Both the position numbers and the translations under genes were made by a program. The notes under the pieces were generated by a model. It saw only the letters and a list, made by a program, of their open reading frames with translations. It was not told where the DNA came from and made no database searches. A stretch of 64,000 nucleotides of DNA from SAR116 cluster bacterium (GTDB lineage: Bacteria > Pseudomonadota > Alphaproteobacteria > Puniceispirillales > Puniceispirillaceae), in assembly GCA_004212735.1 (NCBI GenBank), contig SHBD01000002.1:1-64000 (forward strand). Reading direction: 5' to 3'. The stretch's first letter is position 1; each line of letters starts with the position of its first letter. Shown here in pieces: positions 8,628 through 18,873 of the stretch.

Positions 8628-9875
8628 ATGACGTATAAATCAGCCCTCATCCAACAATTCACCGAGCGTGGCTACATGCACCAGGCAACCAACCTCGAGG
8701 GGTTGGACGAGACTGCCGAACAGCAGATTGTGCCGACTTATATCGGTTTTGACTGCACTGCGGACAGCCTGCATGTCGGCTCACTGGTGCAGATCATGAT
8801 GCTGCGCATCATCCAGAAATCAGGGCATAAGCCGATCGTCCTGATGGGCGGTGGCACGACCAAGGTTGGCGATCCATCAGGCAAGGACACCGCGCGCCCT
8901 CTTCTGTCAGACCAGGATATCGAGCACAACAAGCAGGGCATCAAGTCGGTCTTTGAAAAATATCTGACCTTTGGTGATGGCCCAACAGACGCGGTAATGG
9001 TGGATAATGCCAACTGGCTGGACAATCTTGCCTATGTGCGATTCCTGCGTGATTACGGACCGCATTTTTCGATCAACCGGATGATGTCGATGGAATCGGT
9101 AAAATTGCGGCTTGAGCGCGAACAACCGCTATCCTTCCTCGAATTCAACTATGCCATCCTTCAGGCCTATGATTTTCTGGAGTTGCGGCGGCGCTATGGC
9201 TGTCTGTTGCAACTTGGCGGCTCTGACCAATGGGGCAACATCGTCAGCGGGATTGACCTGACGCGCCGCGTCGATGCACAGGAAATCTTTGGATTGACCT
9301 CGCCTTTGATCACCACCGCCTCCGGGGCAAAAATGGGCAAATCGGCGGATGGCGCTGTCTGGCTGAATGCCGAAAAACTATCACCCTTTCATTTCTGGCA
9401 GTTCTGGCGCAACACCGAGGACGCCGATGTTGGCCGCTTTCTGGCGCTGTTTACCGAGTTGTCGATGGATGAGGTGAACCGCCTCGCCGCATTGCAGGGT
9501 GCCGAAATCAATGAGGCGAAAATCATTCTCGCCAATGAAGCAACAATTCTGTGCCACGGCGCCGACGCCGCCAGAGAGGCGATGCAGACAGCCCAGCAGA
9601 CCTTTGTCTCAGGTGGCGGTGTCTCAGACGGCCTACCGCAGACTGAGATCCATGCGGATGAGGCCAACGGCATGGAGATGATCGCCGCCCTCAACAAAGT
9701 AGGCTTTGCCACCTCGAATGGTGAGGCAAGACGGCTGATCCGTGGCGGCGGTGCGCGGTTGAATGACGCGCAGATCAATGATGAGGCAAAAACCCTGTCG
9801 CCTGACGATTTCATTGACGGCAAGGCAAAGATTTCGGCTGGCAAAAAACGTCATGCGCTGCTTGTGCTTGTGTGA
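8628..9875 (+). CDS. tyrS: Tyrosyl-tRNA synthetase
   Basis: This class Ic aminoacyl-tRNA synthetase charges tRNA-Tyr. The 415 residues contain the HIGH-type motif HVGS at 49-52, the tyrosine and ATP pocket segments ([25 protein letters not shown]), the KMSKS-equivalent KMGKS at 235-239, and a C-terminal S4-like RNA-binding domain ([16 protein letters not shown]). It appears monocistronic, with 147 nt of upstream spacer, and is convergent with the AsmA-like gene, the two stops lying about 40 nt apart. No T-box or other leader is evident. Confidence 0.97.
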   Translation: MTYKSALIQQFTERGYMHQATNLEGLDETAEQQIVPTYIGFDCTADSLHVGSLVQIMMLRIIQKSGHKPIVLMGGGTTKVGDPSGKDTARPLLSDQDIEHNKQGIKSVFEKYLTFGDGPTDAVMVDNANWLDNLAYVRFLRDYGPHFSINRMMSMESVKLRLEREQPLSFLEFNYAILQAYDFLELRRRYGCLLQLGGSDQWGNIVSGIDLTRRVDAQEIFGLTSPLITTASGAKMGKSADGAVWLNAEKLSPFHFWQFWRNTEDADVGRFLALFTELSMDEVNRLAALQGAEINEAKIILANEATILCHGADAAREAMQTAQQTFVSGGGVSDGLPQTEIHADEANGMEMIAALNKVGFATSNGEARRLIRGGGARLNDAQINDEAKTLSPDDFIDGKAKISAGKKRHALLVLV

Positions 9876-9916
9876 GGCAACGGCGAGCGCGCGCTGCCCT
9901 TATCCGGAGATTTGGC

Positions 9917-12900
9917 TTAACCTTCTGGCGCATTATCAATACCCAAAATCCGCGTGCCTTCGCGCTTCAGCCAATCCGGACTGACGACATCGCGCAGAAT
10001 GCCCGGAATCAATGACGCCGCATTTGTTGATGTCTGCGGATCATCAATTAACCCTGACATTGAAAACTGGGTAACAAACAGGCCGCCCTTATCGACCCCG
10101 GTCAGGATATTGCCAAGAAGCGGAATGGCGCCAATCACCTGATTGAGCAGATTGGCAGGAACGAGATTGCCGCTGACCTCAACCTCGCGCGACATGGTGT
10201 CGTAGCGCCCGACCATCGACAAAGCGATATCAACGCCGCCACCGCGCAGCTGTCTGATATCGACCAGCGAGCCACGCTTGCGGAATTCAGCCTCGCCCCA
10301 TTCAAAACGTGTACCATCACCCTTGACAAGGCTGAGCAGGCCAATCGGCCCGAGAACGGAAAAGGCCCGCACCGCTCTTGGTGCCTCGACCACATTGAAC
10401 TCGCGGATCTTTATCTGTGTATCAAATTCGGCAAAATTATCAGGAACATAGGTGTTAACAAGCTCAATGCTGCCTGAGCGGATGGTATCGGTGACATTCA
10501 ACCCGGTCAGCATTCTTCCGGCATTCTGTGAGGCCATCTCCAGCCTCGGTGGGGTGTCTTGGCCGTTGGTAAATTTTAATGTCGTTTCAGCCCCACCAAC
10601 AAGGCCGGTGCCACGCAGAAATTCACCTGTATCACTATAGATGACCGTTAGATTCGCCTCCTCAATCAGCGGTTTGCCCTGGAACATGAGATCGCCATTG
10701 AGGACGGCCTTACCGCCTCCCGCCTGATGCTTGCTTCCAACGAGGTGTCCGGCAAGTGTCAGGCCATCACCAATCACAAATTGATTGGCTGTCAGATCAA
10801 AGCTGATCTTGCGGTTGGCCCCGATGCCGCTGTTACGCCGCAGTGGCACAAGATCAACAATGCGCGCCGTCGCGCTGACATTCACACCCTCGCCACTATT
10901 CTCAATAATCACATCACGCAGGTCATTGCCTGGCCACTTGATACGTTCGAGAAGTGCGCCCTGCACCGAACCGCCCGGACCAAGCGCAACCTGGCCCAAT
11001 ACAGACAGGCTGCCAAGGGAAATATTGACATCCTGTAGCCGGTTGACGCGGCCATTGCGTAGCAGAAAAGTCAGGCGGGCATGGCCATTTTCCGACGGTA
11101 ATTTTGCCCATGATATTTCTGGCACATTGACCGAGGCGCTGCGCATCTGCGCGGCAAGGTCAACACTGACCTCCGTTAACGCCATGTCACCGCTCATTGT
11201 GACACTGCCACCAACCTGTCCGCCAACATCGAAGCCGGTGATATCAGCAAGCATCTCGGCCATTGTCGCGGACGGAGCTGCCTTGCCAATGAAGCTCACA
11301 TTGTCAGTGAGCGCATCAGAGCGAAAGCTGAAATCGCCGGCAATGCCAGCGATTGCCGCCTTGCCGGAAATTTCGATCACACCCTTGGCGAAATTCGCCA
11401 CGAGATTGGCATCCTCGATCGTTGTGCCGTAGGGCAGATTTTGAAAGGACCCGTCGGAGATGGTGGCATCAATGGCAAGCGAGATCGCCTCCCTGTCAAT
11501 ACGCTGTTGAATCGGAAAGGCGGCATTCAGCGAAAGCTCAACCTCGCCTTGTGGCTGCATAGCCGCGACCTCAAACACACCAATTTTGCCAAGTCCAAAT
11601 TCGCCACCAACAGCAATCGCGGTCGCCAGACTTCCCTTCAACGCCATTTTTGCCTCTGCCTTCGGCACAGTCCCGGCAAGAGGTCCGACCAGCGGGGACG
11701 CAATGGTCACGCGCCCATATAGCAAGGCAAGGTCCGCAATATTGGCCTGATTGAGAACAATCGTTGCCACTTCCTCCTTAAGGCTGAGCTTGCCATAGAC
11801 ATTGGTCATCGGAGGTGCCGCGCCCAACAGGGTCATTTCGGCGTTGGCCATCGCCAGACTGCCCGTCAACGTCTCGATCTGCGGCTGTGTTCCGTCAAGG
11901 GCGGCAACAAGGTTGATGGTCGCATCCTGCACCAAGCCTGCCGGAATTCGATCAGCAACCAATTGCCGCGTTGCCGGCTTCAGCCATTGCGGCCACAACG
12001 CATGAAACAAATCGAACTGCATTTGCTTACTGGCCATCGATAATGACAGGGTCTGGGGTGTCCAGTCATTGACAAGACTCAGGTTGCCGCCAAACTGCAT
12101 CTCGGCCCCATTCGCCAGCGCGACATCAAATCTCTCCAGCGTGAGCCTATTGTCACTAAGGCCGGCTTTGACCTCAATGGCGTCAATACCAACGGCACCA
12201 TCATAGCCGGCAATAAGCACAGAGCCATCGCCAAGGCCAAGTTCGAGCCCCATGCTCTGGACCTGACCGCCGGTGCCAAGAGACAGATTTACGGTGCCTT
12301 CAGCTGTGCCAACAATTCGTTGATACTGGCCAGCCGCCAGATCAAGCCTGATGCCCGTGAAGGATGAGTCAAGCGTCATCCGGGACATCGCAAAATTACC
12401 ATCTTCTTTGTTGTAGCGGCCAACAAAATCAAAGCTGATGTCAGTCAGCGCCCCTCCCGAAAAATGATCAAAGAGAACTTTTTTGACATCGGCTGCCGCC
12501 GTGTCAGGCCACTCCTGATTGAGTGAGGCGAGCGAAAGGCGGTTGATGCCAAGCGCACCAGCGACAACCGGTTGATCGCTGTGAAAATCAAGCAGGTCAC
12601 CAGAAAATGAAAAATGCCGATCATCATCAAGTTTGATTTGCATTGTGCCAATCGAAACAAGATCAGCCTCGCGCCGGTAAGTGGCATCCAGCCAGATCGA
12701 ACGAAACCCTGCCTCTGGGTTAGAGCCGGGCATCTGAATCGTGCCGTCGATTGCGCTGATTGCCATGTCCATACGGGTGATCTGGCTGGCATCAACACCG
12801 GCACTGAGCGCGCCGCTGATAGTGCCGAAACCGTCAACCGCCGCAGGCAATCTATCGAAATAGGGAACAAGGCCCGCTGTTACAAAATCATTGGCAGTGA

Positions 12901-13630
12901 TATCAACAAGGAAATTGCCACCACTTGGCCAGCCGACAAAATCTGCCTTTAGACGCCCCCCTGCTTCCTTGTCAATTTGGCGGCTCAGGGTCAGGAAACC
13001 ACCAATGCCAGTTGTGGCATCACTGGTCACGCTGATTGTGGCGTCACCCAAAACCAAGGGGGCAATGCCCGGGTCCTGATGCGACAGTGACACCCGGCTG
13101 GCGCGGACAGTCAGGCGCTCAAATCCTTTGGGCGCGAGAGCGCCTCCACTCGTATTGCTGCCACTCGTGGTTGAGAGTTTTTTGATGCTTTCAAAGAGAA
13201 ACATCGCCAGCGGTGACGTGGTCCACCCATTGGCGCTGCGGATGATATCCACCTCAAGACCGCTGATGGCGACCTCGCTTGGTGCCCCAGTGACCAGGGA
13301 ATTCAGACCAAAGGCGATATCAGCTTTTGGGATCAGTAAATCCGTATCATCGAGCTGCATCCCGATATTGGTGGCATGGATGTAAACCGACATGGGACCA
13401 GACCGGAAGGCAAAGCTGGCACCACCGACCGTCACCTGTGCCGCACCGCTGACAGCGGAGATACGGTCCTCAAGGATTTGCGCCACACCGCCTAGATGCA
13501 GCACATAGGCAGAAGGCAGGCCAACAAACATCACCAGCAAAACAAGCAGGGTTGTTATGACCTTTTTCCAGAACGGAGTGCGTCGGTGCCGCTTGATGCC
13601 GTCTCTATCGCGCAAAAAATGCTCCATCAA
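9917..13630 (-). CDS. Giant AsmA-like/YhdP-type envelope protein
   Basis: This 1237-residue protein has one N-terminal membrane anchor (about residues 24-46, after a basic cytosolic stretch). The rest is a very long, beta-rich, low-cysteine periplasmic region with repeated short strands, typical of AsmA-family lipid-transport bridges such as YhdP and TamB. The C-terminal segment VPANLLNQVIGAIPLLGNIL...GLFVTQFSMSG matches the AsmA-like C-terminal domain. In that family such proteins span the periplasm and are thought to move phospholipids to the outer membrane. Family placement is by pattern recognition only. It stands alone, convergent with tyrS and divergent from the peroxiredoxin gene. Confidence 0.82.
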   Translation of the reverse strand: MMEHFLRDRDGIKRHRRTPFWKKVITTLLVLLVMFVGLPSAYVLHLGGVAQILEDRISAVSGAAQVTVGGASFAFRSGPMSVYIHATNIGMQLDDTDLLIPKADIAFGLNSLVTGAPSEVAISGLEVDIIRSANGWTTSPLAMFLFESIKKLSTTSGSNTSGGALAPKGFERLTVRASRVSLSHQDPGIAPLVLGDATISVTSDATTGIGGFLTLSRQIDKEAGGRLKADFVGWPSGGNFLVDITANDFVTAGLVPYFDRLPAAVDGFGTISGALSAGVDASQITRMDMAISAIDGTIQMPGSNPEAGFRSIWLDATYRREADLVSIGTMQIKLDDDRHFSFSGDLLDFHSDQPVVAGALGINRLSLASLNQEWPDTAAADVKKVLFDHFSGGALTDISFDFVGRYNKEDGNFAMSRMTLDSSFTGIRLDLAAGQYQRIVGTAEGTVNLSLGTGGQVQSMGLELGLGDGSVLIAGYDGAVGIDAIEVKAGLSDNRLTLERFDVALANGAEMQFGGNLSLVNDWTPQTLSLSMASKQMQFDLFHALWPQWLKPATRQLVADRIPAGLVQDATINLVAALDGTQPQIETLTGSLAMANAEMTLLGAAPPMTNVYGKLSLKEEVATIVLNQANIADLALLYGRVTIASPLVGPLAGTVPKAEAKMALKGSLATAIAVGGEFGLGKIGVFEVAAMQPQGEVELSLNAAFPIQQRIDREAISLAIDATISDGSFQNLPYGTTIEDANLVANFAKGVIEISGKAAIAGIAGDFSFRSDALTDNVSFIGKAAPSATMAEMLADITGFDVGGQVGGSVTMSGDMALTEVSVDLAAQMRSASVNVPEISWAKLPSENGHARLTFLLRNGRVNRLQDVNISLGSLSVLGQVALGPGGSVQGALLERIKWPGNDLRDVIIENSGEGVNVSATARIVDLVPLRRNSGIGANRKISFDLTANQFVIGDGLTLAGHLVGSKHQAGGGKAVLNGDLMFQGKPLIEEANLTVIYSDTGEFLRGTGLVGGAETTLKFTNGQDTPPRLEMASQNAGRMLTGLNVTDTIRSGSIELVNTYVPDNFAEFDTQIKIREFNVVEAPRAVRAFSVLGPIGLLSLVKGDGTRFEWGEAEFRKRGSLVDIRQLRGGGVDIALSMVGRYDTMSREVEVSGNLVPANLLNQVIGAIPLLGNILTGVDKGGLFVTQFSMSGLIDDPQTSTNAASLIPGILRDVVSPDWLKREGTRILGIDNAPEG

Positions 13631-13754
13631 AACCCTGTATCACTTGCCTTGTAAGCCGATAAATTTCAACTATCTATCCCCTATAGACCTGTTAACATCG
13701 GCGCGCGACCAGCGCCAGCCTCAACCATCTACAGATGCGAAGGAATGGACAATC

Positions 13755-14210
13755 ATGCTTGAACTTGGCGCAAAGTCACCCTCTTTCACCCTGCCGACAG
13801 ATAACGGTGATTTTAATCTTGCAGACTATCATGGCAAAAAGATGGTCGTGTTTTTTTTCCCGCGAGCGGACACATCGGGCTGCACCAAGGAAGCGATCGC
13901 TTTTTCTGCGCTCAAGGATGACTTTGCCGCCGCCAATTGCGAGGTGATCGGCATCTCCAAGGACAGCGCCGCCAAACAGGCGAAATTCCGGGCAAAGCAT
14001 GGACTGACCTGTCTGCTGGGTGCGGACGATGCAACCGATGTCTGCGAGCAATTCGGCGTGTGGGTGGAAAAATCCATGTATGGCAAAAGCTATATGGGTA
14101 TCCAGCGCGCCAGTTTCGTCATCGACGAGCAGGGGATGATTGCCGCCGTATGGCCGAAGGTGAAGGTGCCCGGCCATGCAGAAGAGGTGCTGGCCTTTGT
14201 TACGTCTTGA
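13755..14210 (+). CDS. bcp: Peroxiredoxin, Bcp/PrxQ type
   Basis: This 151-residue thiol peroxidase reduces hydroperoxides at the expense of thioredoxin or another thiol. The peroxidatic Cys43 lies in the motif ADTSGCTKEA. The position where E. coli Bcp has its resolving cysteine, five residues later, is isoleucine (I48). Other cysteines occur at 62 and further on, so a different partner or a 1-Cys mechanism is possible. The ATG at 13755 has an AAGGA site 9-10 nt upstream; longer in-frame starts lie inside the divergent AsmA-like gene and are rejected. The DUF455 protein follows 42 nt downstream and is probably co-transcribed. Confidence 0.92.
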   Translation: MLELGAKSPSFTLPTDNGDFNLADYHGKKMVVFFFPRADTSGCTKEAIAFSALKDDFAAANCEVIGISKDSAAKQAKFRAKHGLTCLLGADDATDVCEQFGVWVEKSMYGKSYMGIQRASFVIDEQGMIAAVWPKVKVPGHAEEVLAFVTS

Positions 14211-14252
14211 TTTGTCACGTTTTAAATTTATACATCTTAACAGGGGCTTGAT

Positions 14253-15086
14253 GTGCCAACCGGACAAACCCTGACCACAGCGCTGGCAGAAGTGTTGCGG
14301 GTGGATTGTGCGCGGGACAAGGCAATAGCCGTGCGCCAGCTTGTGGCACAATGGCAGGACGGCAGCTTTACAACCATCGGGCAAGCCACACCCCCCGCAC
14401 GCCCTGGCCGTCCCGAACGCCCGCAGTTACGCCCCCCGCGTGAGGTGCCACGCCGACGCATTACCAAAACGCCAGGTGGACGGATTGCGCTGGTGCATGC
14501 AATTGCCCATATCGAGCTGAACGCGATAGATATGGCGCTGGATATGGCATGCCGGTATGTAGCGCACCGCCTGCCCCGTGATTTCTATACGGACTGGCTG
14601 TCGGTTGCCGATGATGAGGCGCGGCATTTCCTGATGCTGTGTGACAGACTCGCGGAATTGGGCGCCAGTTATGGCGATTTGCCAGCGCATGATGGGCTGT
14701 GGCAGGCAGCCCAGGAAACAGCTGACGATTTTCTTGGCAGGCTTGCCATTGCACCGCTTGTCCTAGAGGCGCGTGGCCTTGATGTTACGCCAGCGATGAT
14801 CAACCGTTTGCAGAGCGTAGACGATGCACAAACCGCCGCCGCATTCACCATTATCATGAATGACGAGATCGGCCATGTGGCGATCGGCAAGAAGTGGTTT
14901 GATTATGCCTGTGGTATGGAACGGCGCGACCCGGTCAGCACTTGGCATCAGCTTGTTGGTACATATTTTCGGGGGCCGCTGAAGCCACCTTTTAACATTG
15001 CTGCGCGCACCGCCGCCAAATTCTCAGCCGCTTTCTATGCACCGATGGCAGAACGCACTGATCTGTATGACAGCCCCCGCCGGTAA
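14253..15086 (+). CDS. DUF455 ferritin-like protein
   Basis: This 277-residue protein of the DUF455 family has a ferritin-like four-helix fold. Candidate di-metal ligands are visible in order: E88 in AHIELNAID, E122 and H125 in DDEARHF, E172, and E205 and H208 in NDEIGHV. The first 70 residues are a poorly conserved, proline/arginine-rich region. The start is GTG at 14253, preceded by AGGGG. It follows bcp on the same strand, which suggests a role linked to peroxide or iron handling, but no reaction is known for the family. Confidence 0.85.
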   Translation: MPTGQTLTTALAEVLRVDCARDKAIAVRQLVAQWQDGSFTTIGQATPPARPGRPERPQLRPPREVPRRRITKTPGGRIALVHAIAHIELNAIDMALDMACRYVAHRLPRDFYTDWLSVADDEARHFLMLCDRLAELGASYGDLPAHDGLWQAAQETADDFLGRLAIAPLVLEARGLDVTPAMINRLQSVDDAQTAAAFTIIMNDEIGHVAIGKKWFDYACGMERRDPVSTWHQLVGTYFRGPLKPPFNIAARTAAKFSAAFYAPMAERTDLYDSPRR

Positions 15087-15144
15087 GCAGGCGCCGATAA
15101 TCGGTGCCAATCATGGGCGACGCTAAGGGGCAGCTACCAAGAAT

Positions 15145-16254
15145 TTATGTGCGCTGGGCACCAACACGGGCGGCAAGGCTGGCCTCGACGAAATCGTCCA
15201 GATCACCATCAAGTACACCCGCCGCATTGCCCTTTTCGACATTTGTCCGCAGGTCCTTGACCATCTGATAGGGATGCAGCACGTAGGATCTGATCTGATT
15301 GCCCCAGCCAATTTCAGTCTTGCCAGCAGCAGCATCAGAGGCAGCGTCCTCGCGTTTTTGCAACTCCAGTTCATAAAGACGGGCCTTCAGCATATTGAAG
15401 GCCGTGGCCCGGTTGCGGTGCTGCGAGCGGTCATTCTGGCACTGCACAACGATGTTGGTCGGCAGATGCGTGATGCGGATAGCGGAGTCCGTCTTGTTCA
15501 CATGCTGGCCACCCGCCCCTGACGCGCGATAGGTGTCGATGCGCAGGTCCTTATCCTCTATCTCGATCTCGATGTTCTCATCGACAACCGGGTAGACCCA
15601 GGCGCTGGCAAAGCTGGTATGGCGGCGGGCTGAGCTGTCATAGGGAGAAATGCGAACAAGACGATGCACCCCAGACTCGGTTTTCAGCCAGCCATAGGCA
15701 TTTTCGCCCTCGATCCGCATGGTCACGGATTTGATGCCGGCCTCCTCGCCCGCGCTTTCTTCAATCATCTGCAATTTGAAGCCACGTGACTCGCACCAGC
15801 GCGAATACATCCGGGCCAGCATTTGCGCCCAATCCTGCGCCTCGGTTCCGCCAGCTCCAGCGTGGATCTCGAGAAAACAATCATTGCCGTCAGCTTCGCC
15901 AGACAGCAGGCTCTCAAGCTGGCGCTTATCGGCGATCGCAGCAAGCTGAACCAGCGCCTCCTCGGCCTCGGCAACGACATCCTGATCACCCTCGATCTCG
16001 CCTAATTCGATTAATCCGACAGCATCATCCATTTCATTCTGCAAGGAGGTGATCATATTGAGCTGCCGTTCAAGCCGGTTCTTTTCGCGCATGGCTTCCT
16101 GCGCGACGGCCTGATCATTCCAGAAGTCCGCCTCTGCGCTTTGTGCCTCGAGTTCGGTAAGGCGTGCCAGCGCCACATCATAACCAACATGCACACGCAA
16201 CAGCTCAATGGTGGCGATTATCGATTCAATTTTTGCCTGGGTTTCAGCCTGCAT
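15145..16254 (-). CDS. prfB: Peptide chain release factor 2
   Basis: RF2 ends translation at UGA and UAA codons. The 369 residues contain the GGQ hydrolysis motif at 248-250 (RASGAGGQHVNKTDSAIRITH) and the stop-reading loop at 203-205. That loop reads SPY rather than the SPF of E. coli, followed by DSSARRHTSF. The reading frame is continuous from ATG at 16254, so the +1 programmed frameshift found near codon 26 of many prfB genes is absent. It is the last gene after amiC-like and mrcA, 96 nt downstream of mrcA. Confidence 0.96.
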   Translation of the reverse strand: MQAETQAKIESIIATIELLRVHVGYDVALARLTELEAQSAEADFWNDQAVAQEAMREKNRLERQLNMITSLQNEMDDAVGLIELGEIEGDQDVVAEAEEALVQLAAIADKRQLESLLSGEADGNDCFLEIHAGAGGTEAQDWAQMLARMYSRWCESRGFKLQMIEESAGEEAGIKSVTMRIEGENAYGWLKTESGVHRLVRISPYDSSARRHTSFASAWVYPVVDENIEIEIEDKDLRIDTYRASGAGGQHVNKTDSAIRITHLPTNIVVQCQNDRSQHRNRATAFNMLKARLYELELQKREDAASDAAAGKTEIGWGNQIRSYVLHPYQMVKDLRTNVEKGNAAGVLDGDLDDFVEASLAARVGAQRT

Positions 16255-16350
16255 TTAGATATACCCTGCCCTTGCTCTTGCGATGGCGACACCACAGCAT
16301 GCGGTGCCAACCGGCGTAGATAACTAACGCGCCGCCGGTGCCGTGACAAG

Positions 16351-18861
16351 TTAGAACAGGCCGGGCGTTGTCACCTCGCCGTCGCCAACATCAGGATTAC
16401 CGCCCGGCACATCAATCAGATCACCACCCGGACGCTGGCCCGGCTTAAACACTTCCATCACCGCCTTGGCATGTGTTGGCAGCACCCTCTCTCCCGTTTC
16501 TGCATGCACCGGAATAATCGTCACACCGCTTGGCCGGCGGAACGGGATTACCGGCCTGTCCGCATGGGCGCGGCCAATAAAATCTCCAAAGATTGGCACT
16601 GCTACGGTCGATCCGGTCTCGCGCTTGCCAAGCGGGCGCGGCGTGTCATAACCGACAAAGACACCAACCGCGAGATCAGGGGTAAAGCCGATAAACCAGC
16701 CATTTGTATTGTCATTGGTCGTTCCGGTTTTGCCGGCAACAGCAAGTTCCAGCTTGGCAATGCGTCGCCCGGTGCCCCGTTTGACAACACCCTCAAGCAT
16801 CGAGACCATCTGAAAGGCAGAGGCCGGCGTTGTCAGCTGCGCGCGAATATCTGGCAATTCGGGAATTGGCTGGTTATCCCATCCAACGCTAAACTGGCAC
16901 CCCTCACAGGGCCGGCTGTCATGGCGATAGATGGTGACGCCATTGCGATCCTGAATGCGGTCAATCAGGCTGGGGGTGATCTGTTTACCACCATTGACCA
17001 GCATGCCATACGCAGCCGTCAGCCTCAGCAATGTGGTCTCGCCAGCCCCAAGCGACATCGACAATAGAAGTGGCAGATCCTCATTCAGGCCAAATTTGCG
17101 GGCATAGGTCTGCACTTCCTCCATCCCCAACCGCATCGCCAAACGCGCGGTCATCAGATTGCGTGATTTTTCGATGCCGACACGCATGATCGACGGGCCA
17201 TAGAAACGTTTGGTGTAGTTTGCCGGTTTCCATTTTGGCTTGCCCGGCCCCTGATCCACCACCAGCGGCGCATCCAGAATTCGCGTCGTCGGCGAATAGC
17301 CGTTATCGAGCGCTGCCAGATAGACAAAGGGTTTGAAGGCTGAACCCGGTTGACGCAACGCCTGCACCGCGCGGTTGAATTCTGAGGTGGCGAAATCATA
17401 CCCTCCGCTCATCGCCAGCAGCCGACCCGTATGGGGATCAAGAGCAACGATTGCCCCCTCAACAAGAGGACGCTGTGAAAGCGAAAATTCATCTTCGGCC
17501 GGTTCATACCCATCGCGGATCAGGTCAGGTGTGTCGTTGGGTCGCTGAACCATGACGATATCACCCTCGGCAATGGCATGGCGCAGATCAGTCAGCGGCG
17601 GCGGGCGCACCCCCTCATCATCACGCGGAGGGTAGGCCCAGAAGGCCAAGTCAAAGGGAATGCTGGCATTCTGGCCATTGACGAAAATCCGGGCCCGTTC
17701 CTTATCCACCTCGGTAACAAGAGCCGCATAATGGCCAGGCAGCATCTTTGCCTGTTCTGCCGCCAATGCCTCGTCGACATCGTCATCAGCCGCAATGGTA
17801 GCAAGAGCACCTCGCCAACCCTGACGGCGATCAAGCGCTTCAAGCCCCCGTTGCAGCGCAACCCGCGCCGCCCGCTGCAGAAATGGATCGATTGTCGTGC
17901 GCACTGACAGGCCGCCGCCATAAAGCATGTCCTCACCATATTCGGTGATCAGCGCACGCCTTACCTCCTCTGTGAAATAGGGAGCATTGGCAGCGTCAAA
18001 ACCAGATTGTGCAGCGATCTCTAGCGGTTGGGCAATTGCGGCAGCGGCCTCGGCGTTACTGATGTAGCCATTGCCGGTCATCTGCCGCAGAACCCAGTTG
18101 CGGCGGTTGGTTGCAGCTTTGATCTTGCGAACAGGATGATAGTTGGACGGCGCTTTTGGCAACGCGGCGAGGTAGGCAACCTCGGCCAAGGACAATTGGT
18201 TTAGCGGCTTGTCAAAATAATTGAGAGCGGCAGCCGCGACGCCATAGCTGCCATAACCAAGATAAATCTCGTTCAGATAGAGCTCCAGTATCTGGTCCTT
18301 GGAAAAGGCACGCTCCATCCGTAGCGACAAAATGGCTTCCTTGATTTTCCGTTCAACCGACACCTCGTTGGTCAGCAGAAAGTTCTTCGTTACCTGTTGG
18401 GTGATTGTCGACGCCCCGATGGGACGCCGCCCCCGGCCATAATTCTTTGCATTGGTAATCACTGCCCGCAGCATCGCCTGCGGATCAATGCCGAAATGGC
18501 TGTAAAATCCACTGTCCTCAGCAGACAGGAACGCATGGATCAGGCGCGGTGGTATTGCCTCAACAGGGACAAAAAGTCGCTTCTGGTTGGCATATTCGGC
18601 AAGCAGCGCGCCATCACCGGCATGAATGCGGGTCACCACCGGCGGCTCATATTTTGCCAGTTGGTGATAGTCCGGCAAATCCTTGCCATAGGTCCAGAAC
18701 ACCCAGAGCAAGCCTCCACCAACAGCAACCACAACCAGGAACAACAGGCTTAACAGCACCGATAACAAGAAGAAAAAACGTGACAAAATTGAGCGCGTCC
18801 CCTCCTCGGGCAGCGTTTCGAGGTGCATGTTCCCCATTTTTGCAGACTTTTTGACCATCAT
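16351..18861 (-). CDS. mrcA: Penicillin-binding protein 1A
   Basis: This bifunctional class A PBP (836 residues) polymerises and cross-links peptidoglycan. A membrane anchor at about residues 28-55 is followed by the GT51 glycosyltransferase domain (AEDSGFYSHFGID, GASTITQQVTKN, ELYLNEIYLG). The transpeptidase domain shows the active-site SxxK (GSAFKP), SRN and KTGTT motifs. The C-terminal tail after residue 790 is proline/glycine-rich. It starts 12 nt after the amidase stop, so the two are almost certainly one transcript, linking septal hydrolysis and synthesis. Confidence 0.96.
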   Translation of the reverse strand: MMVKKSAKMGNMHLETLPEEGTRSILSRFFFLLSVLLSLLFLVVVAVGGGLLWVFWTYGKDLPDYHQLAKYEPPVVTRIHAGDGALLAEYANQKRLFVPVEAIPPRLIHAFLSAEDSGFYSHFGIDPQAMLRAVITNAKNYGRGRRPIGASTITQQVTKNFLLTNEVSVERKIKEAILSLRMERAFSKDQILELYLNEIYLGYGSYGVAAAALNYFDKPLNQLSLAEVAYLAALPKAPSNYHPVRKIKAATNRRNWVLRQMTGNGYISNAEAAAAIAQPLEIAAQSGFDAANAPYFTEEVRRALITEYGEDMLYGGGLSVRTTIDPFLQRAARVALQRGLEALDRRQGWRGALATIAADDDVDEALAAEQAKMLPGHYAALVTEVDKERARIFVNGQNASIPFDLAFWAYPPRDDEGVRPPPLTDLRHAIAEGDIVMVQRPNDTPDLIRDGYEPAEDEFSLSQRPLVEGAIVALDPHTGRLLAMSGGYDFATSEFNRAVQALRQPGSAFKPFVYLAALDNGYSPTTRILDAPLVVDQGPGKPKWKPANYTKRFYGPSIMRVGIEKSRNLMTARLAMRLGMEEVQTYARKFGLNEDLPLLLSMSLGAGETTLLRLTAAYGMLVNGGKQITPSLIDRIQDRNGVTIYRHDSRPCEGCQFSVGWDNQPIPELPDIRAQLTTPASAFQMVSMLEGVVKRGTGRRIAKLELAVAGKTGTTNDNTNGWFIGFTPDLAVGVFVGYDTPRPLGKRETGSTVAVPIFGDFIGRAHADRPVIPFRRPSGVTIIPVHAETGERVLPTHAKAVMEVFKPGQRPGGDLIDVPGGNPDVGDGEVTTPGLF

Positions 18862-18873
18862 TCAGCAAACCTG

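Noticed and set aside
15145-16254. Programmed +1 frameshift in prfB
   Set aside because: The gene is one continuous frame with normal N-terminal sequence.
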